Assembly (NCBI RefSeq): GCF_946404245.1
Contig: NZ_CAMJCX010000007.1
Coordinates: 1 to 52,270 of the forward strand
DNA length: 52,270 bases
Source of the DNA: an uncultured Methanobrevibacter sp.
Lineage (GTDB): Archaea > Methanobacteriota > Methanobacteria > Methanobacteriales > Methanobacteriaceae
Direction: 5' to 3'
Shown here: in pieces, positions 9,436 through 18,168 of the stretch
How positions within the stretch are numbered: the stretch's first letter is position 1
Layout of the letters: each line of letters opens with the position of its first letter
Notes under the pieces: generated by a model
Told to the model about the DNA's origin: nothing
Databases searched by the model: none
What the model saw: only the letters and a program-made list of their open reading frames with translations
Translations under genes and position numbers: made by a program

Positions 9436-9750
9436 ATGTCATTCTGTTTAGATACTTACCTTCAACAATCAGATAATTATGAGATTCACGCATCTAAAGC
9501 AGGTTTTAAAGACTGTGCAATGATTATCAGATTTAAAGCGGATGATCTGGTTTATATTAAACCTGGAGATGAGGTTTTAGGTGTTAGAGTCATTGGAATT
9601 CCACCAATACCAATCGGTTTTGACCATGAAAAGGGAACAGTGTTCCTGCCGTACACAAAACCTTGCCACGGTACTTCAGTAGTGGAATTGCCTATTGATG
9701 AAGAAGAAGTTGAAAAAATCAGAAAATTAGACACTGGTAACAAAAAATGA
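9436..9750 (+). CDS. DUF1894 domain protein
   Basis: A 104-residue protein of the methanogen DUF1894 family, beginning MSFCLDTYLQQSDNYEI and containing KPGDEVLGVRVIGIPPIPIG. A TTG at 9427 is in frame, but it lies inside the preceding gene. The ATG at 9436, one base after the DUF1890 stop and about ten bases after GGAG, is the better start. Its stop overlaps the start of the methionine synthase gene (ATGA at 9747-9750), implying translational coupling of the three proteins. Function is unknown; a complex with DUF1890 and the synthase is inferred from gene order. Confidence 0.8.
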   Translation: MSFCLDTYLQQSDNYEIHASKAGFKDCAMIIRFKADDLVYIKPGDEVLGVRVIGIPPIPIGFDHEKGTVFLPYTKPCHGTSVVELPIDEEEVEKIRKLDTGNKK

Positions 9751-10691
9751 GATCAACTGTTGTTGGAAGTTTTCCCGCTGAGGAAAGCTCTCCCTCTAAT
9801 TTTAAGGATAAACTTTTAAATTCCTTTGGGTCATATGATCCGTTTAAGGAAGCTATTAAATCAAGTGTCATAGCTCAACTTGACGCTGGAGTGGATATAA
9901 TCTCCGATGGTCAGGTCAGAGGTGACATGGTATCTATTTTTACAAATTACATTCCTGGAATGAAAATTGAGGATGGAAATACTTTCATTGTCGGCAAGAT
10001 AAGAAATCCAACTCAGGAAATTTCAATCAAGGATTTGCAATATTCCAAAAAAGTAATGAAGGAGTATTATGGAGGCAATATTCCTGAAGGTAAAGGAATA
10101 AAGGGAATTATAACAGGTCCGAATACTATTGTGCACTCCTCCAGAATAACTGGTTTTTATAAGAATAAGGAAGATGCAATAATTGATTTGGCACATTCAC
10201 TTAAGGTTGAAGCTGATGCAATTGCAAAAAAGGTTAATCCCGCTTATATTCAACTGGATGAACCGTTTCTCTCAACAGGCATGGTTGATATGAAAACCGC
10301 CCGTGAGGCCATCGGAATCATTAAGGATGGACTCGAAGTGCCGTTGGGAATGCATGTATGCGGAATTTTATCAGATGTATTCAAGGATATCGCATCATTC
10401 AATGTGGATATTCTGGACTTTGAATTTGCAGGAAACAATGTCAATCTTGGGATATTGGAGCAAAATGCTTCACTTTTGGCCAATAAAAAGTTAGGTTTCG
10501 GTTGTGTTGATTCATCAGTCAATGAGGTTGATGATATTGCAGACATTGAAGGCCTTGTCACAAAAGCTATAGAAATTGTTGGCAAAGATAACTTGCTATT
10601 GGATCCTGATTGTGGCCTTAGAAGAGCTCCAAAGGAAGTGGCTTTTGAAAAATTAAGATTGATGAATGAAATCAAGGATAAGTACTCATAG
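9747..10691 (+). CDS. metE: Core-type (folate-independent) methionine synthase
   Basis: A 314-residue protein equal to the C-terminal catalytic half of MetE, the form used by methanogens to make methionine from homocysteine with a methylcorrinoid rather than methyl-folate as donor. It begins with RSTVVGSFP. It has DGQVRGDMV and QLDEPF for substrate binding. Zinc ligands are visible in MHVCG (His and Cys) and DPDCGLRRAP (Cys). The absent N-terminal half is normal for the archaeal enzyme. It is the third gene of the DUF1890-DUF1894-metE unit. Which of the folate-independent subfamilies it belongs to would need a tree; the MesA type is expected for this order. Confidence 0.9.
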   Translation: MRSTVVGSFPAEESSPSNFKDKLLNSFGSYDPFKEAIKSSVIAQLDAGVDIISDGQVRGDMVSIFTNYIPGMKIEDGNTFIVGKIRNPTQEISIKDLQYSKKVMKEYYGGNIPEGKGIKGIITGPNTIVHSSRITGFYKNKEDAIIDLAHSLKVEADAIAKKVNPAYIQLDEPFLSTGMVDMKTAREAIGIIKDGLEVPLGMHVCGILSDVFKDIASFNVDILDFEFAGNNVNLGILEQNASLLANKKLGFGCVDSSVNEVDDIADIEGLVTKAIEIVGKDNLLLDPDCGLRRAPKEVAFEKLRLMNEIKDKYS

Positions 10692-10697
10692 ATTAAT

Positions 10698-11150
10698 ATG
10701 AACTTAGAGTTTTCATTTGTTGGTTTAACTCTTTTGATTATGTTATTTGTGCCGAATATTTTGTGGAGCAAATATCCTCCAAAAGATTACAAAAAGTATT
10801 CTAAAAATGAAAATAAATTATTTTTAACCTTAGAAAGAATTGGTCAAGTATTGGTTGTTATATTTTCCCTATTTTGTGGAGTGACTTTTTCTTTAAATCT
10901 TATATTGATAATTGCTTTCCTTTTGATGATACTATATGAGATATATTGGATTAAATACTTCAAAAGCTCAAGGACAATGCATGACATGTATTCAAGTCTT
11001 TTATTTATTCCACTTCCCGGAGCAACACTTCCTGTTTTTGCATTTTTGCTATTGGGAATCTATACAAATAATATTTTTTTAGTCATATCAACAATAATTT
11101 TGGGCATAGGCCATATAGGAATACATTTGAATCACAAAATGGAGATTTGA
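10698..11150 (+). CDS. Small membrane protein of unknown function
   Basis: A 150-residue protein with four likely membrane helices: FVGLTLLIMLFVPNILW, IGQVLVVIFSLFCGVTF, LILIIAFLLMILYEIYW, and a long hydrophobic C-terminal region that may cross twice. A polar loop KYPPKDYKKYSKNENK follows helix 1. It starts six bases after metE and is probably read through from it. I do not recognise the family; it looks like a small integral membrane protein found in many anaerobes. No catalytic residues are evident. Confidence 0.65.
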   Translation: MNLEFSFVGLTLLIMLFVPNILWSKYPPKDYKKYSKNENKLFLTLERIGQVLVVIFSLFCGVTFSLNLILIIAFLLMILYEIYWIKYFKSSRTMHDMYSSLLFIPLPGATLPVFAFLLLGIYTNNIFLVISTIILGIGHIGIHLNHKMEI

Positions 11151-11236
11151 ATTGATTATGGTTATTTTCAAAATTTATATATAAATTGGTGCCAAATTAT
11201 TATTGTGAAAAATTTTTTAGATGATGGTGGTAAGCT

Positions 11237-11779
11237 ATGGTTGGGCATTGTAGGAAATGTGGTGCTGAATTAAAGGAAAATGGTGATTTTTGCCCAAATT
11301 GCGGTGAAAAAAATCCAAAACCAAAGAAAACACTTTTAAATAAATATGTAATATTAATTCTTATTTTAATAGTTATTGCAGCAGTTGCAGCCTCAATTTT
11401 CATAATGGGAAATCAGACTCAGACTGTCACTGTGGATGGCGTTAAATTTGAAATACCCTCTTCATATGTCAATGACCCTTCCAGAACTGACATTAGCTAT
11501 GATGGAAACGTAAAATCTTCAGCCATGGGCTGGAGCAATGATGAAAACTATATTGAAATAGGAATAACACGAACTCCTGGTTCAGGAATAAATTCTAAAG
11601 AAGTGGCATCTCAAGTTGGGGGATCCCCTACTAAAATGTTAGGTTATGATGGATATTATCAGAAATATGATGAGGAAAGCTATTCATTTGTCTTTGGAAT
11701 GAAAGACAAAGTATGTATGATTTATGTTTCTGATTATGATGCATTTAGTGATGTTAAGGTAATTGAAGAGGTTGATTAG
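11237..11779 (+). CDS. Membrane-anchored zinc-ribbon protein
   Basis: A 180-residue protein with three parts. The N-terminal zinc ribbon has CRKCG at about residues 6-10 and CPNCG at about 20-24. A lysine-rich linker leads to one membrane helix (VILILILIVIAAVAASIFIMG). The domain of about 110 residues after it has no recognised motif and contains VDGVKFEIPSSY. The zinc ribbon should be cytoplasmic and the last domain outside the cell, by the positive-inside rule. Such double-zinc-ribbon/TM proteins are abundant in Methanobrevibacter. Function is unknown. GGTGGTAAGCT precedes the ATG. Confidence 0.75.
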   Translation: MVGHCRKCGAELKENGDFCPNCGEKNPKPKKTLLNKYVILILILIVIAAVAASIFIMGNQTQTVTVDGVKFEIPSSYVNDPSRTDISYDGNVKSSAMGWSNDENYIEIGITRTPGSGINSKEVASQVGGSPTKMLGYDGYYQKYDEESYSFVFGMKDKVCMIYVSDYDAFSDVKVIEEVD

Positions 11780-11824
11780 AGTTAGTAACATTCACTTTTT
11801 TTGCTAAACGCTAAAAAAAGAAAG

Positions 11825-11851
11825 AAGGTATGTGAAAAATCACATAACCTT
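11825..11851 (+). terminator. Hairpin with T-rich tail between convergent genes
   Basis: AAGGTATGTGA at 11825-11835 pairs with TCACATAACCTT at 11840-11851 with one bulged base and a four-A loop, followed on the plus strand by a T-rich stretch. It lies 46 bases after the zinc-ribbon gene and just before the end of the convergent surface protein gene. That placement fits a terminator for the plus-strand transcript. Confidence 0.5.
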
Positions 11852-11857
11852 AAATTT

Positions 11858-14800
11858 TTATTTTTTTCTTATAGATATATTCACTGATAATGTAAAAAGA
11901 ACTAACACTAAGACAAATATAGGATTTCCTGTTGCATGTTTGTCTGGAATTATTTCTTTATTTGGCAGTTTAGGTTCCTCTGGACTTGGAGGAATAGGTT
12001 GTGGAGGCACAGGTTCTGTTTCATTTGTGACATTAGTAGTATTGGTACTGTGCACTGTTAGGTTTGTAATATTATTGCCTGCAGTCACATTATTGACCTT
12101 CAATCCCGCACTTGTTGTGTTGAATACGACTGTGAAGCTTGAAGATTCACCCACGCCTAAAGTTTTTCTGTATGTAAATTTGCCTTTTCCATCGAAAGTC
12201 CAGTCACTGTTAGGAATCATGTGATCAATGACGATTCCTTGAGTGTAATCATCATCAATCACATAAACTCCAGTTAACTCACAATCTCCTGTGTTTTTAA
12301 CAACAATTTGAAACCTTGCTTGTTGACCAACTTTAACGGTTTTTTTGAGGGAAATTTTTTCAACACTCATATTAGGGGAGTATACATGAATATGAGTATT
12401 TGTAATTGTGAAATTACCATTTTCCCCCACAATATCGACGGTATAATTTGAAACTTCTACTTCACCAATAGTGTAATTAATTGATTTGCCACTATTATAA
12501 ACCGGTAAATTACTGAAAGTGTATTTCCAATCATTTCCAGCAGATAAAATGGCATCATCAACTTCAATACCATCAGCAAACAAGACTACTTTGACCTCAG
12601 TAGGCCTTATTTTATCTTGGTTGTTGTTGTCGTTCCAGATTTTTGTAACGTTGATTTCAGTTACTTTTGGAATGTATGTGTTGTTAATGATCCAATTATA
12701 TGGAGTATCGTTTGATATGACACCCGTATAATTGTCAACTGTTAACTCCTGTATTAAATATTTGATTATGCTGCCGTTTTTATAAACTGGCAGATTTTTA
12801 AATGAAATGGTCCAATTGTTTGAAGTATTTAATGTTGTTTCATTGATTTTTACGCCGTCAGCAAGTAAGACAACTGTTATAAAGGTTGGCCTTATGCCGT
12901 CTTGGTTGTTGTTGTCGTCCCAGATTTTTGTAATGTTGATTTCAGTTACTTTTGGGACGTGGTTGTTGTTGATGGTCCAATTATATGGAGTATCGTTTGA
13001 TATGACGCTTGTATAATTATCAACTGTCAACTCTTCTATGGAATATTTGATTTTTTTCCCATTATTGTATACTGGTAGATTTTTGAATGAAAGGGTCCAA
13101 TTTGAAGAGTTTAGAGTTGCATCTGCAATCATTTTTCCATCAGCCTTCAGGATAACTGTTAGGTTTTTCGGTCTTGCGCCATCCTGATTGTTGTTGTCTT
13201 CCCAAATTTTTGTAACATTAACATCAGTAACTTCTGGTATGTGTGTGTTTGTTATTGTCCAATTGTATTGGGTGTTGTTTGATATTTTAGAGGTGTAGTT
13301 TTTAACAGTTAGCTCTTGGATGGAGTATTTAATTATGTTTCCATTTTTGTATACGGGTAAGTATCTGAAAATTGTATTCCAATTATTGGAAGAGTTTAGT
13401 GTTGCGTTTGCAATTATGTTTCCATCAGCCTTTAGGATAACTGTTATGTTTGGTGGTCTTACACCGTCTTGGTTATCGTTGTCTTCCCAAATTTTTGTAA
13501 CATTAACATCACACACAGCAGGAATGTGGGTGTTGTTAACAGTGAAATTGTAAGCAGTATCATTGGTAATTTCAGATGTATAATCAGCAACATCCAATTC
13601 TACAACTGTATACTTAATTACTTGGCCATCTTTGTAAACAGGTAAGTCTTTGAAGGAGTGTTTTCCTCCATTACTGCTGTTTAAAACAGCCATGTTAACT
13701 CTTACACCGTCAGCATATAAAACAACAACCACATTAACAGGTCTTACACCATCTTGGTCGTTATTGTCATTCCAAACTTTTGTCACATTAATATCTGTCA
13801 CTGCAGGAACGTGAGTATTTGTTACAGTCCAGTTGGCGTTATCATCACTGACAATAGCTGCTTCATAACCTGCAATTGCGGATTCGGCAATAGTGTATTT
13901 TATCAAGTTACCGTTTTCAAACTTATCCAATTTTTCGAAAGTGTATTTCCATTTATTAGATTCATTCAAAGTAACATTTCTAACGTTTACACCATTTGCA
14001 TATAACATGACAGTTACATTAACCTGTCTTAAGCCATCCTGATTATTGTTGTCGTTCCAGACTTTAACAACACTTACATTAGTCAAAGCAGGAACGTGGG
14101 TATTGTTAACAGTGAAATTATATGCAGTATCATTGGTAATTTCAGCGGTATATCCAGAAACATCGAATTCTGTGACAGAATATTTGATAATTTGACCGTT
14201 ATTGTAAACAGGCAATCCAGTGAATGAATATTTCCATCCATTACTACTGTTTAAAACAGCCATATCAACTTTAACACCATCAGCATTTAAAACAACAATT
14301 ACATTTAGTGGTCTTAAACCATCTTGGTCATTGTTGTCGTTCCAGACTTTAACAGCACTGACATTAGTCAAAGCAGGAACGTGGGTATTGTTTACAGTCC
14401 AATCATATGCAGTACTGTTGGACACAGCAATTGTATAATTTGAAACTTCCACTTCACCAATAGTGTATTTGATAACTTTACTGTCATTATAAACAGGTAA
14501 ATCCTTGAAGGAATACTTCCAACCGTTACCATCATTTAAAACGGTTTCATTAACTTTAACACCATCAGCAAACAACACAACAACCACATCAGCGGGCCTT
14601 ACACCATCCTGATTATTGTTGTCGTTCCAGACTTTAACAACATTAACATCAGTCACTTCAGGAACGTGAGTGTTATTTACAGTCCAGTTGTATGCAGTAC
14701 TATTGGATATAGCAACAGTGTAGTTAGCAACTTTTAACTCTTGAACGGAATACTTAATAACTTTACCAGCACTATAAACAGGCAAATTCTCAAATACAGC

Positions 14801-17359
14801 TTTCCAATCATTATTAGCAGTTAAAGTAGCATTAGCAACAATTTTGCCGTCAGCAAGTAAAACAACAGTAACATTAACCGGCCTTACACCATCCTGATCG
14901 TTGTTATCATTCCAAACTTTAGTAACATTAACATCACTAACAGCAGGAATGTGAGTGTTGTTGACGATCCAGTTACCATTATTATCGTTTGTAATGGTGG
15001 CATTGTAATTGTCAGTTGCGGACTCTTTGATGGTGTAGTTTATTAATTTTCCATTTTTAAATTTATCTAAATCGGAAAATGTGAATTTCCAGCTATTAGA
15101 TTCGTTTAATGTGGCATTTTTAATGTTTGCACCATCAGCAAGTAACATGATTGTTACATTTGTTGGCCTAATGCCGTCCTGGTTGAAATTGTCATTCCAG
15201 TTCTTGGTAACATTCACAAAAACAAATTCTATAACGCGGGAGTTGATGATGGTGAAATTATATGCGGAATTATTTGCATAACTCACATTATAATTGTCAA
15301 CAGCATCCTCTATAACATTATAGGTTATTAAAACGCCATCATGGTACTTTGGTAAATTTTTAAAAGTAAAATTCCAATCAGAACCGATTAGATTAACAGT
15401 GGCTATTGTTTTGTTGCCTGCTGTTAAATGAATTGTCACCTTATCCGGTCTGAAACCATCATGGTCACCATCATCTTCCCATTTTTTAGTAACATTTATG
15501 GAAACTACTTCTAATTTGTTTGTGATTGTTACAGTTTTAAGCAACTTGTTTATGTCAAGGTCCAAATATTTATAATATTTGTTGGTTACCTGGTCCTGTG
15601 TGGGCATTAGTGGATTAATAAGTTCACTAGAATTTTCTTTGGCAGGAATATACTCATCGGAAGTATTTAATTCGTTTATTGTGTAATTGACAATGTTGAC
15701 ATGATTGCCAGTTGGTGCATAATGCAATATCAAATCATTTTCAGAAAGGTCTACCGGTAAGTTATAAACGGTAAACGTCCAATTGTTTGAACTGGATATC
15801 TGATTTACATCGATATATTTTCCATTTTTAAATACTTCGACATACACTGATTTATTTCTCAAGTCTTCATTTGTAATTTCATACTGCAAATGTTTGACTT
15901 GATAGACATCAGAAAAGTTTTGATCAATATATCCTGTAGGGGTGGAATTTCTGTAATTGGTTATATCCACAATTGTGTAAACCATTTCTGTCCCGTTCTC
16001 ATCATATTTTGGAAGGTTGGTTATGGTTTGTTCCCAATTTCTGCTTGAATACAATCTTATAAGTCCCAAATATTGGCCATTTCCATATAAACGGCAGCTT
16101 ATAACGGATGGTTTACTTCCAGTATAGCTTTCGTTCCATACTTTTTTGAGTGTTAAATCAACATCATCTTCCATAATGGAAGCAATGGAATAATCACTTT
16201 CAGATAATACTATCTCATCGTTGTATAAGTAATAAACCGGTAAATCTGTAAATGTATAAGTCCAGTTATTTTCTTCTGAAAGTTGAATTGCATCTCCAAT
16301 GGCCTCACCGTTTCCGTATAATTGCACATCCACATATTCTGGTCTCAAATTATCACAGTCACTGTCATCATCCCAGATTTTAGTGACATTTATTTTTGTA
16401 AATATGTTGAAACCCAGGGTTGTTTGATAGATGTCATCATTTAACTCGGAAAATGGAACATATAAATAAAATTGATATGTCAGTAAATCGGAACCGTAGA
16501 ATGCCCCACTGCAGTTAGCCCCGTTACCGGAGTCAACTGTGTCTAAAACTTCTTTAACAACAGTGTATATCGTTCCATGACTGCCCGCAGGTCTTCTATT
16601 GTACAAGGATTCAGGATCTCGATAATCACTATGGACAAAACTCTGTAACACATATATCAGGATAGGAACAGTTCCGGCGCTGCTTCTGCCATATTTATCA
16701 CTATTATTAAAATTTTGATAGATGTAAGTAGTTAAATAAGGCAGAACATTTTCTCCAGTTATCTTATTTATGAACTTGTCATTGTCGGTCAATGTTATTC
16801 TTTTGTAAAAGCCTGGAAAATACATTGCTCCATCGGGGTCCCTTGAGTTTCCGTCAATACAATACACCCATGTTGTGTCATTCATCAGCCATGGATTAAT
16901 GGCACTTTCATAGTAGGGTAAATCCCATATTCCAAGTACCTTATATAGTTCATCGGATATGGTAGTGTTTTCTTCGAAAACAAAGTCTATGGATGTTCTA
17001 TGATCAAAAGTGATATTTGGTTTTGTGTCATTTTGATTCTCGTCGCTAGATCCTTCATTATCCTGTGCGGATAGTATATCTGCAGTTGAGTCAATAGGGT
17101 TTTCATTGCTATTTTTCTGATTTAAGTCACAAGCAGTCTCTGAATTTTCATATCCATTGTCTAACAAATGATTATCACTGCTAGCTCTTAATACATTATC
17201 TTCAAATGAATAATCCGTAATTCCATCATCGTTTAGAATAGGTGATGCAATATTACTTTGGTTAAAATCATTATCATCTAGTGCGCTTACTGCCTGAAGT
17301 GAAAACAATAAAATTAGAATCAATGATATTAACAGTATTTTCGAATTAATCATTTTCAT
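11858..17359 (-). CDS. Giant cell-surface adhesin-like protein with thioester-like domain, Cna-B repeats, DUF11 domain and membrane anchor
   Basis: An 1833-residue secreted protein. A signal peptide (residues 1-26, ending AVSA) is followed by an acidic linker to about 120. Residues about 125-320 resemble the thioester domain of Gram-positive adhesins: WVYCIDG with Cys167, GTVPILIYVLQS in the place of the TQxAIW region, and FYLYVPF before YQTTLGF with Gln312. Three degenerate and about eleven clear Cna-B repeats of about 95 residues follow (VTKVWNDNNDQDGVRP type), then one DUF11-like domain (VEKISLKKTVKVGQQARF), a proline-rich wall-spanning segment, and a C-terminal membrane helix ending ISIRKK. 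GGTGA lies six bases upstream of the chosen ATG. Methanobrevibacter genomes carry many such adhesin-like genes; binding target is unknown. Confidence 0.88.
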   Translation of the reverse strand: MKMINSKILLISLILILLFSLQAVSALDDNDFNQSNIASPILNDDGITDYSFEDNVLRASSDNHLLDNGYENSETACDLNQKNSNENPIDSTADILSAQDNEGSSDENQNDTKPNITFDHRTSIDFVFEENTTISDELYKVLGIWDLPYYESAINPWLMNDTTWVYCIDGNSRDPDGAMYFPGFYKRITLTDNDKFINKITGENVLPYLTTYIYQNFNNSDKYGRSSAGTVPILIYVLQSFVHSDYRDPESLYNRRPAGSHGTIYTVVKEVLDTVDSGNGANCSGAFYGSDLLTYQFYLYVPFSELNDDIYQTTLGFNIFTKINVTKIWDDDSDCDNLRPEYVDVQLYGNGEAIGDAIQLSEENNWTYTFTDLPVYYLYNDEIVLSESDYSIASIMEDDVDLTLKKVWNESYTGSKPSVISCRLYGNGQYLGLIRLYSSRNWEQTITNLPKYDENGTEMVYTIVDITNYRNSTPTGYIDQNFSDVYQVKHLQYEITNEDLRNKSVYVEVFKNGKYIDVNQISSSNNWTFTVYNLPVDLSENDLILHYAPTGNHVNIVNYTINELNTSDEYIPAKENSSELINPLMPTQDQVTNKYYKYLDLDINKLLKTVTITNKLEVVSINVTKKWEDDGDHDGFRPDKVTIHLTAGNKTIATVNLIGSDWNFTFKNLPKYHDGVLITYNVIEDAVDNYNVSYANNSAYNFTIINSRVIEFVFVNVTKNWNDNFNQDGIRPTNVTIMLLADGANIKNATLNESNSWKFTFSDLDKFKNGKLINYTIKESATDNYNATITNDNNGNWIVNNTHIPAVSDVNVTKVWNDNNDQDGVRPVNVTVVLLADGKIVANATLTANNDWKAVFENLPVYSAGKVIKYSVQELKVANYTVAISNSTAYNWTVNNTHVPEVTDVNVVKVWNDNNNQDGVRPADVVVVLFADGVKVNETVLNDGNGWKYSFKDLPVYNDSKVIKYTIGEVEVSNYTIAVSNSTAYDWTVNNTHVPALTNVSAVKVWNDNNDQDGLRPLNVIVVLNADGVKVDMAVLNSSNGWKYSFTGLPVYNNGQIIKYSVTEFDVSGYTAEITNDTAYNFTVNNTHVPALTNVSVVKVWNDNNNQDGLRQVNVTVMLYANGVNVRNVTLNESNKWKYTFEKLDKFENGNLIKYTIAESAIAGYEAAIVSDDNANWTVTNTHVPAVTDINVTKVWNDNNDQDGVRPVNVVVVLYADGVRVNMAVLNSSNGGKHSFKDLPVYKDGQVIKYTVVELDVADYTSEITNDTAYNFTVNNTHIPAVCDVNVTKIWEDNDNQDGVRPPNITVILKADGNIIANATLNSSNNWNTIFRYLPVYKNGNIIKYSIQELTVKNYTSKISNNTQYNWTITNTHIPEVTDVNVTKIWEDNNNQDGARPKNLTVILKADGKMIADATLNSSNWTLSFKNLPVYNNGKKIKYSIEELTVDNYTSVISNDTPYNWTINNNHVPKVTEINITKIWDDNNNQDGIRPTFITVVLLADGVKINETTLNTSNNWTISFKNLPVYKNGSIIKYLIQELTVDNYTGVISNDTPYNWIINNTYIPKVTEINVTKIWNDNNNQDKIRPTEVKVVLFADGIEVDDAILSAGNDWKYTFSNLPVYNSGKSINYTIGEVEVSNYTVDIVGENGNFTITNTHIHVYSPNMSVEKISLKKTVKVGQQARFQIVVKNTGDCELTGVYVIDDDYTQGIVIDHMIPNSDWTFDGKGKFTYRKTLGVGESSSFTVVFNTTSAGLKVNNVTAGNNITNLTVHSTNTTNVTNETEPVPPQPIPPSPEEPKLPNKEIIPDKHATGNPIFVLVLVLFTLSVNISIRKK
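12390..15513 (-). repeat. Array of about eleven Cna-B coding repeats, period about 285 bases
   Basis: The coding sequence repeats with a period of 282-288 bases (94-96 codons). The conserved block encoding [VI]TK[VI]WNDNN.QDG.RP is at, for example, 12616, 12901 and 13183 on the plus-strand reading. Each repeat keeps a Lys in TKVW, a Glu in the [IL]KY[ST]I.E block and an Asn in the VNNTHVP block. These are the positions used for intramolecular Lys-Asn isopeptide bonds in Cna-B domains. Repeats are more alike in the middle of the array than at the N-terminal end, which points to expansion by recombination. Confidence 0.85.
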
Positions 17360-18168
17360 TACTTTTCACCAATATCTGATTTTGATTGATTTTCACGAAT
17401 GATTCAATTACAGCCAATTAGGGAAGTTTGATTTAAATGAACAGGAGGTGGGATTATTCATAAACTTATAAATAATTCACAACTTGACATTTTTAAGATG
17501 AATTAAACACTTAAATTGCTTATTTTTCATGAGTTTATCACAAATGAAATCAGGACAATTTTTTTAGAATGTTTTTTATAGTTCACTAATTAACTAATTA
17601 GTATTAAATCATTCGTAAATTGGTTTAATTTTAATATAATTACATAAATATACTTATTATTGCATATTAACGAATTATATCACTCATATATTAAATTAGG
17701 GATTATAAAAACAAGTAACACGAAGAATACAGTATTGGGTAATATTTGTCACTAAAAAATATACAGTTTAGTTCACTGTTATGAAGCATGTTTAATAGAT
17801 TAATTAATGGATTATTAATAATTCAGTTAATATTTATAAAATTATAATAACTAATAATTATATAAACTATTGTTAAAAAAGTATAAATTATATATAAAAA
17901 TAAGTAAATTTTTAATTAATTTTTTAATAAATATATAAAAAATTTAATTATTTATAAACAAAATTAGATAAATTAAATTAATTATTAAACTAATTAGATA
18001 CTGAATAAAACTAATTGAATAAAAAAATTAACTAAATAGTTGGATTGTGAAACGATTTTTTAGAAATTTTTCAGAAAATGAGTTGACTGTAGATTAAATT
18101 CAAATTTCTCTCAAAAGCCATTCCAATGGCTCTTGAGGATGTGGCTGGTGATGGTAAATTATTATTTT
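17360..18168. other. 809-bp AT-rich spacer upstream of the surface protein gene
   Basis: No coding sequence is supported here. The stretch 17560-18060 is extremely A/T-rich with short homopolymers and repeated TTAATTA-type words. A perfect palindrome ACTAATTA/TAATTAGT lies at 17585-17602. A perfect ribosome-binding-site-like AGGAGGTG at 17443-17450 on the plus strand has no usable reading frame after it. The long spacer probably holds the promoter and leader of the surface protein gene. Long AT-rich leaders also precede the other large surface gene at 48445. Confidence 0.5.
18110..18137 (-). terminator. Hairpin downstream of cbiF
   Basis: CTCAAAAGCCATT at 18110-18122 pairs with AATGGCTCTTGAG at 18125-18137, with one mismatch and a tight turn. 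Read on the minus strand it lies about 30 bases after the cbiF stop and is followed by an A/T-rich stretch, so it may end that transcript or stabilise its 3' end. Confidence 0.4.

Noticed and set aside
12519-15281. Several plus-strand reading frames of 60-85 codons inside the large minus-strand surface gene
   Set aside because: They recur with the 285-base repeat period and have repeated similar translations, so they are antisense shadows of the Cna-B repeats, without ribosome binding sites.
12390-15513. Regular repeats considered as a CRISPR or minisatellite
   Set aside because: The period is about 285 bases, the frame stays open through every copy, and the units translate into a known protein domain.
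17443-17520. Perfect AGGAGGTG ribosome-binding-site-like sequence suggesting a small gene
   Set aside because: No ATG, GTG or TTG gives a frame of more than a few codons after it.
17560-18060. AT-rich tract considered as a replication origin
   Set aside because: No repeated origin-recognition-box-like element and no cdc6/orc1 gene is next to it; A/T richness alone is not enough.
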